Part shown: positions 42,450 to 53,481 of the stretch, piece after piece
How the letters are laid out: every line of letters begins with the position of its first letter
Position numbering within the stretch: the stretch's first letter is position 1
Assembly: GCA_025666215.1 (NCBI GenBank)
Contig: CP102593.1
Span: 4,787,001 to 4,851,000 of the forward strand
Direction of reading: 5' to 3'
DNA from: Xanthomonas campestris pv. phormiicola
Lineage (GTDB): Bacteria; Pseudomonadota; Gammaproteobacteria; Xanthomonadales; Xanthomonadaceae
DNA: 64,000 nt
Made by a program: the position numbers and the translations under genes
Notes under the pieces: generated by a model
Database searches by the model: none
Told to the model about the DNA's origin: nothing
The model's input: the letters and a program-made list of their open reading frames with translations, nothing else

Positions 42450-45349
42450 CGATCGAGACACTCCAGAACCCACTCCACATCAAATAAAGGGCTCACCGTG
42501 TGCTGCATGCGCAGCGCGGCCTCGACCCGTTCAAGCATCGCGTCCTGGCCGCGCTCGATGCGCTTCCTGCTTTCGAAGAAGTCCAGCATCGCATCGTCGC
42601 GCTGCTGTTCGATACGCTTGATCTCGCGCTTGAGCTGGGCCTTCTCTTCCAACGTTTCCAACTGGCGCAACAGGCGCTTGGCATCGCGGATCTGCAGGTC
42701 GAACGCGTCGATGCGCTGCTGCAACAGCAGGCGCTGGTCTTCGGCCCAGCGGTCCAGACGCTCGGACTCCTGCAGGAACCACTCCTCGTTGCGCTTGCCC
42801 GCATGGGCCAGCACGCGCTCCACCGCGGTATCGAACGCGGGATGAGGGCTGCCTTCGGCAACGCGATGACGCGGCACGAAGCGCGCGGGCACCTCCAGCA
42901 GCCTGGCGGCGGTATCGTCCGGCAGCACGCGCCCGTCCGAGCACAGCGCGCTGCAGACCAGCTCCTCGAGCGTTTCCTCGGCGGTCTGGATGGTCACCAT
43001 CGCCACGCGCATCTGCCCACCGCTCCCCAGCCACTCGCGTACGTCAGCGCGCTGCGCGTCCACGGCTGCATAGTCGAAGTAGAGGGTGCCTGGAGGCGTT
43101 GGGCGGTTGGCCGCTTGCTCACAGAGTTCCGCACCCAGCCCCTGATCCGGGCGCAACAGACCCGCGTCGGCCTGCTGTGCCGGTGGCCAACTGACCGCAT
43201 AACGCCCTTCTTCCAGCTGTACCAGCTTGTCGCTGATCATCGCCTGCGGGCGCTCTGCCGCAATCAGGCGCAGGAACTGGCTTTCGTAGTGGTTGATCTT
43301 GTGCAGCATGCCGGCGCGGCGCGAGCGCAGATTGCGTACCACATCTTCGTCGAAATGCTCCAGCAGCGTACGCCGCGCGCTTTCCTCGCGGCGGCCGATG
43401 CTCTCGTCCAGTTCCGCCTGCAACGCGGCGAATTCGGCCTCGATCTGGGCCGTGTCGCGGCACTCCTGGTAGATGCGCAGAATGCGCTGCTCGATGTCAA
43501 CGCCGGATTCGATCGCGCCCAGAATCTCGTCACTGGCACCGAACACGCCATCGAACAGCTTGAACTTCTTATCAAGCAGTTCGTAGACCAACTCGTCCGC
43601 ACGATTCTTGCGATTGACGAAGTTCACCACGACCACGTCGCTCTGCTGTCCGTAGCGATGCACGCGACCGATGCGCTGCTCGACACGCTGCGGGTTCCAG
43701 GGCAAGTCGTAGTTGACCAGCAGCGAACAGAACTGCAGATTGATGCCTTCGCCGCCCGCTTCGGTGGTGATCAGGATGTCGCGCTCGGTGCGGAATGCCT
43801 CGACGACCGCGGCCTTCATGTCGGCGGTCTTGGAGCCAGATACCAGCGCGGAGCCGGCGTGGCGCTCAAGCCACGCAGCATATACCGCCTTGGAATCGGC
43901 ATCGTCGTTGCTGCCATTCAACAGCACCGTACGCCCAGCATAACCATGGGCTTCGAGCAGCTCGCGCAGATACTCCTGAGTACGCCGCGATTCGGTAAAG
44001 ATCACCGCCTTGCGCCGTCCGCCCAGCCTTTCGGCCATGGCGAGTGCGCGTTCGAGCACAAGCAACAATGCATCGCCCTTGCGATTTGCCTGGATACGCC
44101 TGGCCAGATCACGGTAGCCCCCCAGGCGTTCGATTTCCTGGGCACGACAGAGCAGCTCAGCATGCAAGCCTGCGCTATCCGACTCGCTCGCATCTTGGTC
44201 CAACCCATCGGAATCCAACTCGTCGCTAAGCTCGTCAACCGTATCGAAATCCTTGATCAACCTGGCGGTAAGCACCTGGTTTGCCTCAAGCCGGGCAATG
44301 ATTGTATCGAGCGTATCCGCAATGGCGAAACTCGAGGACGCCAAAATCTTGCGCACCACCAGCGTCACCAGGTGGCGAGCAGTGGGCTTGATCGCGAGGA
44401 TGGAGGGGTCCTGAAGATACGCGGACACCTTGTTGTACAACTCCAGCTCCTCATTGGAAGGCGTGAAGTCCTGAGTGATGGAAAAACGCTTGGTGAAGTT
44501 GATCCCGCCCTCAGCCTGTACCTGGCGACGCAATGTACGGTGACAGATCGGCTTCAAGCGGTGGCGCAGGTCGTTGAGCCGCGCTTCGGAGCTCCGCCCT
44601 GAAGCGTACTGCATCTGGAAGGCCTGCTGGCTGCCGAAGAACTCGTCGCTGATGAATGAAATCAGCCCATAAAGCTCCATCAACGAATTCTGGAATGGCG
44701 TCGCAGTGAGCAGTACCTTGCGCCGTCCCCGCAGGGCATCATTCAAGGCAACGGCACGCTTCGATGCAGTCTTTCCCTTGTAGAGATTACGCAGCTTGTG
44801 GGCTTCGTCCAGGACCACCAGATCCCATCCGACTGCCGCCAGCTCCTTCTGTTTGCTTGCCGCAAATTCGTAAGAGGTGACAACGATTGCCCCATCGACC
44901 TCGAAAGGATTGCTTGACCCAGCTCGACGCAACTCGTTGAAAGACTTGCTTTCGACAATGAAGGTAGGCAGCTGGAACTTATCCTCCAACTCTTGCGTCC
45001 ACTGCTTGCGCAGGGTTGCGGGAACAATCAAGAGCAAGCGACGACGCTTCTGTGCCCAATGCTGGGCCAACACCAAACCGGCTTCAATCGTCTTGCCGAG
45101 CCCCACCTCATCGGCCAACAACACGCCAGCCTCAACGGGCGACTTGAGTGCGAACAGTGCCGCATCGACCTGATGCGGGTTCATGTCCACACGCGCAGCG
45201 GACAATGCGCGGGCTACCGCCGATTCATCGCGGCTACGAAGGGTCAGCCAGTGCGCGAAAAACTTTCCCTGATGGTGCGAGTAGCGGGGCGCCCCTGCGT
45301 CGTCGCTTTGGTAGGCATTTGCGATCAATGGCCCTGGCAGGGAAGACAT
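42446..45349 (-). CDS. SNF2-family helicase of the defence island
   Basis: A 967-residue SNF2/RapA-like ATPase. Walker A is in LADEVGLGKTIEAGLVL, the DEAH box in DLVVLDEAHKLRNLY, motif III in LLTATPFQNSLMELYG and motif VI in VEQRIGRVHRYGQ. A long charged C-terminal region (about 640-967) includes coiled-coil-like sequence (RLLRQLETLEEKAQLKREIK). It is the first gene of the four-gene operon, followed with stop-start overlap by the AlbA_2 protein. The ATG at 45349 starts the similarity (MSSLPGPL); upstream codons overlap the groEL terminator. Similar helicases occur in DISARM (DrmD) and other methylation-linked systems. Confidence 0.9.
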   Translation of the reverse strand: MSSLPGPLIANAYQSDDAGAPRYSHHQGKFFAHWLTLRSRDESAVARALSAARVDMNPHQVDAALFALKSPVEAGVLLADEVGLGKTIEAGLVLAQHWAQKRRRLLLIVPATLRKQWTQELEDKFQLPTFIVESKSFNELRRAGSSNPFEVDGAIVVTSYEFAASKQKELAAVGWDLVVLDEAHKLRNLYKGKTASKRAVALNDALRGRRKVLLTATPFQNSLMELYGLISFISDEFFGSQQAFQMQYASGRSSEARLNDLRHRLKPICHRTLRRQVQAEGGINFTKRFSITQDFTPSNEELELYNKVSAYLQDPSILAIKPTARHLVTLVVRKILASSSFAIADTLDTIIARLEANQVLTARLIKDFDTVDELSDELDSDGLDQDASESDSAGLHAELLCRAQEIERLGGYRDLARRIQANRKGDALLLVLERALAMAERLGGRRKAVIFTESRRTQEYLRELLEAHGYAGRTVLLNGSNDDADSKAVYAAWLERHAGSALVSGSKTADMKAAVVEAFRTERDILITTEAGGEGINLQFCSLLVNYDLPWNPQRVEQRIGRVHRYGQQSDVVVVNFVNRKNRADELVYELLDKKFKLFDGVFGASDEILGAIESGVDIEQRILRIYQECRDTAQIEAEFAALQAELDESIGRREESARRTLLEHFDEDVVRNLRSRRAGMLHKINHYESQFLRLIAAERPQAMISDKLVQLEEGRYAVSWPPAQQADAGLLRPDQGLGAELCEQAANRPTPPGTLYFDYAAVDAQRADVREWLGSGGQMRVAMVTIQTAEETLEELVCSALCSDGRVLPDDTAARLLEVPARFVPRHRVAEGSPHPAFDTAVERVLAHAGKRNEEWFLQESERLDRWAEDQRLLLQQRIDAFDLQIRDAKRLLRQLETLEEKAQLKREIKRIEQQRDDAMLDFFESRKRIERGQDAMLERVEAALRMQHTVSPLFDVEWVLECLDR

Positions 45350-45445
45350 GAGGATGCTCTTGGGGTACAGCCAACTATGCGGTGAGTATGCCGAGTGGGA
45401 CACGACTTCGCCAATAACGGTGCGCCCCCCCCTATCTCGACAAAG

Positions 45446-45468
45446 AAAAACCCCGCCTTGCGGCGGGG
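45446..45468 (-). terminator. groEL terminator
   Basis: On the minus strand: CCCCGCC, GCAA, GGCGGGG, then five T. It lies 36 bases after the groEL stop and is a clear Rho-independent terminator. It also marks the right-hand border of the defence island. Confidence 0.9.
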
Positions 45469-45503
45469 TCTTCATGCAGCCGTGATGCAGTAGCGCTGCT
45501 GGA

Positions 45504-47292
<1,789 letters not shown>

Positions 47293-47580
47293 TCAACCGA
47301 CGATGGCGAGGATGTCGTCTTCGCGCAGCACCTTGTACTCGACGCCTTCGGCCTTGTAGCTGGAGCCGGCGTACTGGCCGTAGATGACCTTGTCGCCGAC
47401 CTTGACCGCCGGGGCGCGGACGCTGCCGTTGTCCAGCGGCTTGCCGCTGCCGATGGCCACGATCTCGCCCTTGGTGGACTTTTCCTTGGCCGAATCCGGG
47501 ATCACGATGCCGCCGGCGGAAATTTCGTCGGCTTCGATCGGCTTGACTACGACGCGGTCGTGAAGCGGCTTGATGCTCAT
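47293..47580 (-). CDS. groS: Co-chaperonin GroES (Hsp10)
   Basis: A 95-residue lid protein. It has the N-terminal [16 protein letters not shown], the mobile loop [16 protein letters not shown] and the C-terminal LREDDILAI of the family. It closes the GroEL cavity. It is the first gene of the groESL operon; the CIRCE-like operator lies 51 bases upstream of the start. Confidence 0.99.
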   Translation of the reverse strand: MSIKPLHDRVVVKPIEADEISAGGIVIPDSAKEKSTKGEIVAIGSGKPLDNGSVRAPAVKVGDKVIYGQYAGSSYKAEGVEYKVLREDDILAIVG

Positions 47581-47630
47581 TGAGAGAGACCCTCTTAAGT
47601 GATTGATTGGTCTAGGAAAGGCTGGCGATG

Positions 47631-47657
47631 TTAGCACTCGCATGTGACGACTGCCAG
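47631..47657. promoter_or_regulatory. CIRCE-like (HrcA) operator of groESL
   Basis: TTAGCACTC (47631-47639) is a perfect CIRCE arm. After nine bases, GACTGCCAG matches the other arm, GAGTGCTAA, at only six of nine positions. HrcA control of groESL through CIRCE is known in Xanthomonas campestris. The weak second arm suggests lower affinity or asymmetrical binding. Confidence 0.75.
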
Positions 47658-47668
47658 CAGCGCTCGCG

Positions 47669-47688
47669 AAAAAACCCGGTACGCCGGG
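47669..47688 (-). terminator. Short hairpin with T tract facing groES
   Basis: On the minus strand: CCCGG, CGTA, CCGGG, then six T. It lies upstream of the groES promoter region and could stop transcripts entering it from the right. The stem is only five base pairs. Confidence 0.4.
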
Positions 47689-47854
47689 ATGCGCAAGATG
47701 TGGTGCTGGCCGGCGCCCTTTCAAGGGCTGGCGGCAAAAAAATTTCGCTGCGGCGCCCGCCCGGCCGCGGAACTGGTACCCGGATTCCGCAACGCTGTCA
47801 CAGGAGCAGGCTAGGCTCGCAGACCCAGGGGGGACCATCCAAAAGGAGTTGTCG

Positions 47855-49624
47855 ATGAAGCCATCCGCCGTTGCCTTACCTCTCGCCTGTCTGCTGGCCC
47901 TGGCCGGCCACGCCCAGGCCGCCGTGTTCATCAACGAATTGCACTACGACGATGCCACCGCCGCCGGCGATACCGGCGAGGGCGTGGAGATCGTCGCCAC
48001 CGCCGGCGAGAGCCTGAGCGGCTACAAGGTCTACCTGTACAACGGCAGCACCCCCGGCGCCGCGGCCGTCTACGCCACCACCGCGGTGCCGGCCGGCAGC
48101 CTGGTCACCTGCGGCGGGCAGGTGCGCATCGCCACCGTCGGCTATGCCAGCAACGGCGTGCAGAACGGCCCCAACGACGGCCTGGCGCTGGTCGACGGCA
48201 GCGGCCAGGTGGTGCAGTTCCTCAGCTACGAGGGCGCGATCACCGGCGGCGGCGGCCCCGCCGCCGGCCTGAGCAGCCAGAACCTGCCGGTCAGCGAGAG
48301 CAACAGCACCGCGGCCGGCACCTCGCTGCAGCTGCGCGGCAGCAACGGCAGCGCCGCGTCCGACTTCAGCTGGGCCGGCAGTTCGGCCAGCAGCTTCGGC
48401 GCCTGCAACAGCGGCCAGACCTTCAGCGGCGGCAGCAGCAACGCCGCCCCGTCGGTGACCGCGACCACGCCGGCGCAGGGCGCCAGCAACTTCCCCGCCG
48501 CCGGCGACCTGGCGGTGACCTTCAGCGAGGCGGTGACCCTGGCCAGCGGCGCGTTCGGCCTGAGCTGCAGCCAGTCCGGCACGGTGGCGCTGAGCTACCC
48601 GAGCAGCGGCAGCCAGTTCGCGATCTCCACCAACACCGCCCTGGCCGCCGGCGAAAGCTGCAGCCTGAGCATCCTGGCCGCGCGCGTCAGCGACGCCGGC
48701 GGCGCGCACCCGGCGCAGGACGGCAGCATCGCCTTCAGCGTCGCCAGCGGCAGCGGCGGCGGCGCCAGCGGCTACTACTCGCGGGTCAACACCTCCAGCG
48801 CCAGCCAGTTGCGCTGCTCGCTGCACGAGACGATCAAGGGCCACACCGTCTACCCGTACAGCAGCAGCTCCGGCACCAGCACCTGGACCATCCTGGAGAT
48901 CGCCGACGAGGACCCGAACGACAGCGGGCGCATCCTCGACGCCTACCGCAACCGCAGCTACGCCAAGGGCACCGACCGCGCCGGCAGCGGCAGCGGGCTG
49001 AAGTACAACCGCGAGCACAGCTGGCCGAACTCGCTTGGCTTCGGCAGCGCCAGCGGCGACAAGGGCCTGCCCTACGCGCCGTACACCGACACGCACATGC
49101 TGTACCTGACCGATTCCACCTGGAACGCCGACCGCGGCAACAAGCCGTACGCGAACTGCGACAGCAACTGCGGCGAGCGCATCACCGAGGCCAACGCCGG
49201 CTTCGGCGGCGGCAGCGGCAGCTACCCGGGCAATTCCAACTGGGTGCGCACCCCGGACGGCAACGGCGGCAGCTTCGAGGTGTGGAACCACCGCAAGGGC
49301 GACATGGCGCGCGCGGTCATGTACATGGCGATCCGCTACGAAGGCGGCACCGACGCGGCCACCGGGCAGTCCGAGCCGGACCTGGAACTGACCGACGACC
49401 GCAGCAAGATCGTGCAGACCTCGGCCTCGCCGGCCTACATGGGCCTGCTGTCGACGCTGCTCGCGTGGAGCCAGCAGGATCCGCCGGACGCCGCCGAACG
49501 CGCCCGCAACGAAGTGGTGTACAGCTTCCAGGGCAACCGCAATCCGTTCATCGACCACCCGGAGTGGGCGACCTCCTCGCTGTTCACCTCGGCCAAGCCG
49601 GCCAGCTGCCAGCTACTCAACTGA
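47855..49624 (+). CDS. Secreted endonuclease I-family DNase with Ig-like and lamin-tail-like domains
   Basis: A 589-residue exported protein. AAAAGGAG lies six bases before the ATG at 47855. It has a signal peptide (1-23, ending HAQAA), an N-terminal lamin-tail-like domain ([11 protein letters not shown], about 24-190, with a disulphide-like Cys pair), a bacterial Ig/SbsA-like domain (about 200-305, [14 protein letters not shown]) and an endonuclease I domain (about 310-585). In the last, [11 protein letters not shown] contains the catalytic His and metal-binding residues, followed by [11 protein letters not shown] and [19 protein letters not shown]. It resembles ExeM-type extracellular nucleases used in nutrient recovery or biofilm turnover. 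Confidence 0.92.
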   Translation: MKPSAVALPLACLLALAGHAQAAVFINELHYDDATAAGDTGEGVEIVATAGESLSGYKVYLYNGSTPGAAAVYATTAVPAGSLVTCGGQVRIATVGYASNGVQNGPNDGLALVDGSGQVVQFLSYEGAITGGGGPAAGLSSQNLPVSESNSTAAGTSLQLRGSNGSAASDFSWAGSSASSFGACNSGQTFSGGSSNAAPSVTATTPAQGASNFPAAGDLAVTFSEAVTLASGAFGLSCSQSGTVALSYPSSGSQFAISTNTALAAGESCSLSILAARVSDAGGAHPAQDGSIAFSVASGSGGGASGYYSRVNTSSASQLRCSLHETIKGHTVYPYSSSSGTSTWTILEIADEDPNDSGRILDAYRNRSYAKGTDRAGSGSGLKYNREHSWPNSLGFGSASGDKGLPYAPYTDTHMLYLTDSTWNADRGNKPYANCDSNCGERITEANAGFGGGSGSYPGNSNWVRTPDGNGGSFEVWNHRKGDMARAVMYMAIRYEGGTDAATGQSEPDLELTDDRSKIVQTSASPAYMGLLSTLLAWSQQDPPDAAERARNEVVYSFQGNRNPFIDHPEWATSSLFTSAKPASCQLLN

Positions 49625-49633
49625 AGTCGGACC

Positions 49634-49659
49634 CCGGCGCGCCGATCGCGGCGCGCCGG
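49634..49659. terminator. 10-bp perfect inverted repeat after the nuclease gene
   Basis: CCGGCGCGCC-GATCGC-GGCGCGCCGG, ten bases after the nuclease stop. The stem is strong but lacks a T tract, so it may protect the mRNA 3' end or end transcription together with Rho. Confidence 0.45.
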
Positions 49660-49980
49660 AGGGCCTGCGACCCGGGAGGCCTGGGGCCATCCGGCCTCGC
49701 CCGCGCATGCGCTGCCGGCGCCGCGGTAGACAGCCGGCCCCGCGCGAAACCCGGCAGCGTCGCGCCCCTGCTTTCCCTCCGATCGCCCCCCACTGTCGCG
49801 CCTTTGCCGCTGCGCAGCGGCTCGCCGCCGCACGGCCCTGCGCCATGCCCGGCCAGCGCCCTCCGCGGCCGCCCTCCGCGGCCGCCCTGCGCAGGCCCGC
49901 AACCGCGCGCCCGCGGGCGCGCACTCACGCCCGAACCAGGCCCGGCAAAGCCCTGCCGGCGTCCCTATACTGTCGGCCGC
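49660..49980. other. GC-rich intergenic region before cutA
   Basis: About 320 bases with very high GC. Open frames run through it on several strands only because stop codons are rare. A 'tactgtcggccgc' close to the cutA start could be part of its promoter. No gene is called. Confidence 0.45.
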
Positions 49981-50313
49981 ATGTCTTCGCCCCCACTCCG
50001 TTTGCTGTTCAGCACCTGCCCCGATCCGGCCAGCGCCGCGCGGATCGCCCAGGTCTTGGTCGAAGAACGGTTGGCCGCGTGCGTGAGCCGCCTGCCCGGC
50101 GTGCACGCCACCTATCGCTGGCAGGACGCCGTGGAGCAGGCCGAGGAAGTGCTGCTGCTGATCAAGACCGCCGCCGACCGCGTCCCCGCGTTGCAGCGGC
50201 GGCTGAGCGAACTGCACCCCTTCGACGTCCCCGAACTGATCGAGCTCGAGGTCGCCGGCGGCCTGCCCGCCTACCTGCAGTGGGTATATGCCGAAACCCG
50301 TGAGGAACCGTAA
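49981..50313 (+). CDS. cutA: CutA divalent-cation tolerance protein
   Basis: A 110-residue member of the trimeric CutA1 family. Signatures are ARIAQVLVEERLAACVSRLPGVHATYRWQ, written here as LVEERLAACVS and YRWQD, then EVLLLIKTAADR and HPFDVPELIEL. The role in cation tolerance is indirect. It ends five bases before the dsbD start, and cutA-dsbD is a common bacterial pair. Confidence 0.95.
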   Translation: MSSPPLRLLFSTCPDPASAARIAQVLVEERLAACVSRLPGVHATYRWQDAVEQAEEVLLLIKTAADRVPALQRRLSELHPFDVPELIELEVAGGLPAYLQWVYAETREEP

Positions 50314-50317
50314 GCCG

Positions 50318-52597
50318 ATGAACGTGCTGCACCGTCTCGCCGCCCTGTGCCTGCTGGCCCTGGCCGCCTTCCCCGCCCTGGCGATCAGCGAAAAGGACTT
50401 GCTGCCGGTCGATCAGGCCTTCGTGGTGACTGCGCAGGCGCCAGAGCGCGACCGCATCGCGCTGCATTGGAAGATCGCCAACGGCTATTACCTGTACCGG
50501 CACCGGATCGCGGTGCGGGTGCTGAGCGGCTTCAAGGCCAACCCGACCCTGCAGCTGCCGGCCGGGCACAAGAAGACCGACCCGTACTTCGGCGAGGTGG
50601 AAACCTACCGCGGCGAGTTGAACGCGGTGCAGAGCGGCGTCGCCGATCCCGCCACGACCAGCCTGCAGGTGGAGGTGCGCTACCAGGGCTGCGCCGACGC
50701 CGGCGTGTGCTATCCGCCGCAGAAGCGCGTGCTCACCGTGGCGCTGCCGGCAGCCGAGGCCGGTGCGGCGGCGGCGTCCTCGCCGCTGCCGGGCAGCGCG
50801 CCGGGCGCGGCCGGCCCCGCCGCCAAGCCGTTGTTCGGCGGCGGCCCCGCCGTGCAGGGCCTGCCGCTGCCGTCGGACCAGGCGTTCGGCTTCGAAGCCA
50901 TCGTCGGCGACGGCAATACCCTGCTGCTGCGCTTCACCCCGGCGCCGGGCTACTACCTGTATCGCGACCGCACCGCGCTGGCGCTGGAAGGCGCGGCCGG
51001 CATCCGTACCGGCATGCCGCGCTGGCCGCAGGGCCGCTCGCACCAGGACGAGCACTTCGGCAAGGTGGTGGTGTATTTCGACCAGACCGAGGTCAGCGTG
51101 CCGCTGCAGCGCCAGCGCGCCGATGCCGCCGAGGCGACCCTGGTCGCCACCTTCCAGGGTTGCCAGACCGACGGCATCTGCTATCCGCCGATGACCCGGC
51201 GGGTGAAGCTGTCGCTGCCCAAGGGCAAGCTCAGCCCGACCGACCAGGCCGAAGTGGCGCCGCTGCTGGTGACGCCGCTGGACAGCCGCCAGGCCGACGC
51301 CAGCGCGGCGGCGGCCGACGCCTCGGCCCCGGTGACCGCGCCCGACGCGGCGACCGCGCCCGATGCCTCGGTGCACAACGCCGCGCGCAGCACCGCGCCG
51401 GCGGCCGCGCCGCAGAACCTGCTGTGGGTCCTGCTGGCGGCGCTGGGCGGCGGCCTGGTGCTGAACCTGCTGCCGTGCGTGCTGCCGATCCTGTCGCTGA
51501 AGGTGCTGGGCCTGGCGCACAGCGGCGAAAGCCACGCACGCGCCCGCAGCCATGCGCTGTGGTACACGCTGGGGGTGCTGGCGTCCTTCGCCGTGGTCGG
51601 CGGCATCGCCGTCGCCGCGCATCTGCTGTGGGGCTTCCAGCTGCAGCGCCCGGGCTTCGTCGCGGTGCTGGCCTACCTGATGTTCGCGATGGGCCTGAGC
51701 CTGTCCGGCGTGTTCACGCTCAGCGCCAACCTCGGCGGGCTCGGCCAGTCGCTGTCGGCGCGCAGCGGCCCGGTCGGCGACTTCTCCACCGGCGTGCTGG
51801 CCTGCGTGGTGTCCAGCGCCTGCGTCGGCCCGTTCATGGGCCTGGCGCTGGGCTATGCGTTCGCCGCGCCGCCGGCGATCGGCATGCTGGTGTTCCTGAC
51901 CATGGGTCTGGGCCTGGCGCTGCCGTTCCTGCTGGTCGGCTTCATCCCCTCGCTGGCCAAGCGCCTGCCCACGCCCGGCCCGTGGATGGAGACGCTCAAG
52001 CAGGTGCTGGCGTTCCCGATGTACCTGACCGCGATCTGGCTGCTGTGGGTGCTGGGCAAGCAGCGTGGCGTGGATGCGGTGGCGCTGCTGCTGGTCGGCG
52101 CCACGCTGCTGGCGCTGGGCCTGTGGTGGATCGAGCGCGCGCGCTGGCGCAGCCACACGCTCGGCTTGCGCCTGGCCTCGCTGCTGGTGCTGCTGGCGCT
52201 GCTGCCGGTGTGGGGCGTGACCCGGCTGGCGCCGCCCAGCGTCGCCGCCGAGCGCAACACCGTCGCCTTCTCGCCGGAGATGCTGGACCGGCTGCGCACC
52301 GACAACCGCGTGGTGTTCGTCAACATGACCGCCGACTGGTGCGTGACCTGCAAGGCCAACGAACGCAACGTGCTCGGCAGCGATGCCTTCCGCGACACGC
52401 TCAAGCGCGTCGATGCGGTGTACATGAAGGGCGACTGGACCAACGAGGACGCACGCATCAGCGCCTTCCTCGCCGAACACAAGGCGGTGGGCGTGCCGCT
52501 GTACGTGGTCTACGGCCCGGGCGCACCGCCGACCGTGCTGCCGCCGGTGCTGAGCCAGGCGGTGGCCGAGGACGCCCTGCTGCGCGCGGCGCGATGA
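50318..52597 (+). CDS. dsbD: Thiol:disulphide interchange protein DsbD with duplicated N-terminal domain
   Basis: A 759-residue protein that passes electrons from cytoplasmic thioredoxin to periplasmic partners. Signal peptide about 1-22. Two tandem DsbD-alpha domains are present: the first has the redox pair C125/C131 (CADAGVCYPP), the second C282/C288 (CQTDGICYPP). E. coli DsbD has one. The eight-helix membrane part follows (NLLPCVLPILSLK, then SSACVGPFMG), and a thioredoxin-like C-terminal domain with C675/C678 (DWCVTCKAN). It overlaps the next gene by four bases. Confidence 0.95.
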   Translation: MNVLHRLAALCLLALAAFPALAISEKDLLPVDQAFVVTAQAPERDRIALHWKIANGYYLYRHRIAVRVLSGFKANPTLQLPAGHKKTDPYFGEVETYRGELNAVQSGVADPATTSLQVEVRYQGCADAGVCYPPQKRVLTVALPAAEAGAAAASSPLPGSAPGAAGPAAKPLFGGGPAVQGLPLPSDQAFGFEAIVGDGNTLLLRFTPAPGYYLYRDRTALALEGAAGIRTGMPRWPQGRSHQDEHFGKVVVYFDQTEVSVPLQRQRADAAEATLVATFQGCQTDGICYPPMTRRVKLSLPKGKLSPTDQAEVAPLLVTPLDSRQADASAAAADASAPVTAPDAATAPDASVHNAARSTAPAAAPQNLLWVLLAALGGGLVLNLLPCVLPILSLKVLGLAHSGESHARARSHALWYTLGVLASFAVVGGIAVAAHLLWGFQLQRPGFVAVLAYLMFAMGLSLSGVFTLSANLGGLGQSLSARSGPVGDFSTGVLACVVSSACVGPFMGLALGYAFAAPPAIGMLVFLTMGLGLALPFLLVGFIPSLAKRLPTPGPWMETLKQVLAFPMYLTAIWLLWVLGKQRGVDAVALLLVGATLLALGLWWIERARWRSHTLGLRLASLLVLLALLPVWGVTRLAPPSVAAERNTVAFSPEMLDRLRTDNRVVFVNMTADWCVTCKANERNVLGSDAFRDTLKRVDAVYMKGDWTNEDARISAFLAEHKAVGVPLYVVYGPGAPPTVLPPVLSQAVAEDALLRAAR

Positions 52598-53163
52598 AGG
52601 CCACGCCGCCGCGCCTGCTCGCGGTGGCGGCGATCGCGGCGGCGCTGGGCGTGGCCGCCGCGCAATTCTGGTGGCGCACGCCGACGCCAGCGCCGCCAGC
52701 GACCGCCACCGGCAGCGCGCCGCCGGCCGGCGTTGCCGCGGCCCGCCCAGGCGATCGCGCACCGGCGCTGCGCCTGCCCACGCTCGACGGCGGCAGCCTG
52801 AGCCTGGCCCAGTTCCGCGGCCGCCCCTTGCTGGTCAATGTCTGGGCCAGCTGGTGCGAACCGTGCGTGCGCGAGATGCCGGAACTGGACCGCCTGGCGC
52901 GCGCGCAGCCGGCCGACGGCCTGCAGGTGCTCGGCATCGCCCTGGACCGCCCCGAGGACGTGCGCGCATTCCTGCAGCGGGTGCCGATCGGCTACCCGAT
53001 CGCGCTGGAAACGCCAGGCCCGGCCGATGCCAGCGTGCGCCTGGGCGACACCCAGGGCCTGCTGCCCTACAGCGTGCTGATCGACGCCGACGGCCGCATC
53101 GTGCGGCAGAAACTGGGCCCGTTCGCCGCAGGCGAAGCGGAGCGCTGGGCGCGGCTGCCCTAG
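52594..53163 (+). CDS. TlpA/ResA-like membrane-anchored thioredoxin
   Basis: A 189-residue protein with one N-terminal membrane anchor (about 7-26) and a periplasmic thioredoxin domain. The active site is C88-E-P-C91 in NVWASWCEPCVREMPELD. A LPYSVLIDADGRI segment holds the cis-proline region. It overlaps dsbD (ATGA), so the two are translationally coupled and DsbD is its likely electron donor. Likely roles are disulphide reduction for cytochrome c maturation or stress protection; not resolved by sequence. Confidence 0.92.
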   Translation: MKATPPRLLAVAAIAAALGVAAAQFWWRTPTPAPPATATGSAPPAGVAAARPGDRAPALRLPTLDGGSLSLAQFRGRPLLVNVWASWCEPCVREMPELDRLARAQPADGLQVLGIALDRPEDVRAFLQRVPIGYPIALETPGPADASVRLGDTQGLLPYSVLIDADGRIVRQKLGPFAAGEAERWARLP

Positions 53164-53481
53164 CCGGGACGACTGGCACGCACACGGGCAGGGACCGCCA
53201 GCCGGCACTGCGCAACATGCCATCGAGCGGATGGCGGCAGGCGCTTCGCTCGATGGCATGACCGGCAGCCGCGAGCTGCAACGCCCGCCCCTCGATGCGG
53301 TCGCCATCGCGGCGTAGCGCTCATCGCCCCTTGCGTGCGTCGACGCCCTCGCCGTCATCCGTGCGCCATCGCGCGCCTGCCATGCACCGCCGCCACGCAA
53401 TTGGCCACGATGGCCCAACCGATGTCCGGAAAGGCGGCCGTGCGCGCGCTAGCGTGCTGCAGCCCACTTCGCCGAGCCAAC
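53164..53481. other. Intergenic region between the thioredoxin gene and rmlB
   Basis: About 320 bases. It holds a 14-bp perfect inverted repeat (53216-53260). The rest should contain the rml operon promoter. The frame continuing upstream of rmlB through this region is not coding. Confidence 0.5.
53216..53260. terminator. 14-bp perfect inverted repeat
   Basis: CATGCCATCGAGCG (53216-53229) and CGCTCGATGGCATG (53247-53260) with a 17-base loop, 53 bases after the dsbD-thioredoxin operon. There is no T tract. It could form the 3' end of that operon or be an operator for rmlB. Confidence 0.45.

Noticed and set aside
36599..45349. Naming the island DISARM or BREX
   Set aside because: DISARM needs DrmA/DrmB/DrmC and BREX needs PglZ/BrxL-type genes; none is present. 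Only parts (SNF2 helicase, methylase) match.
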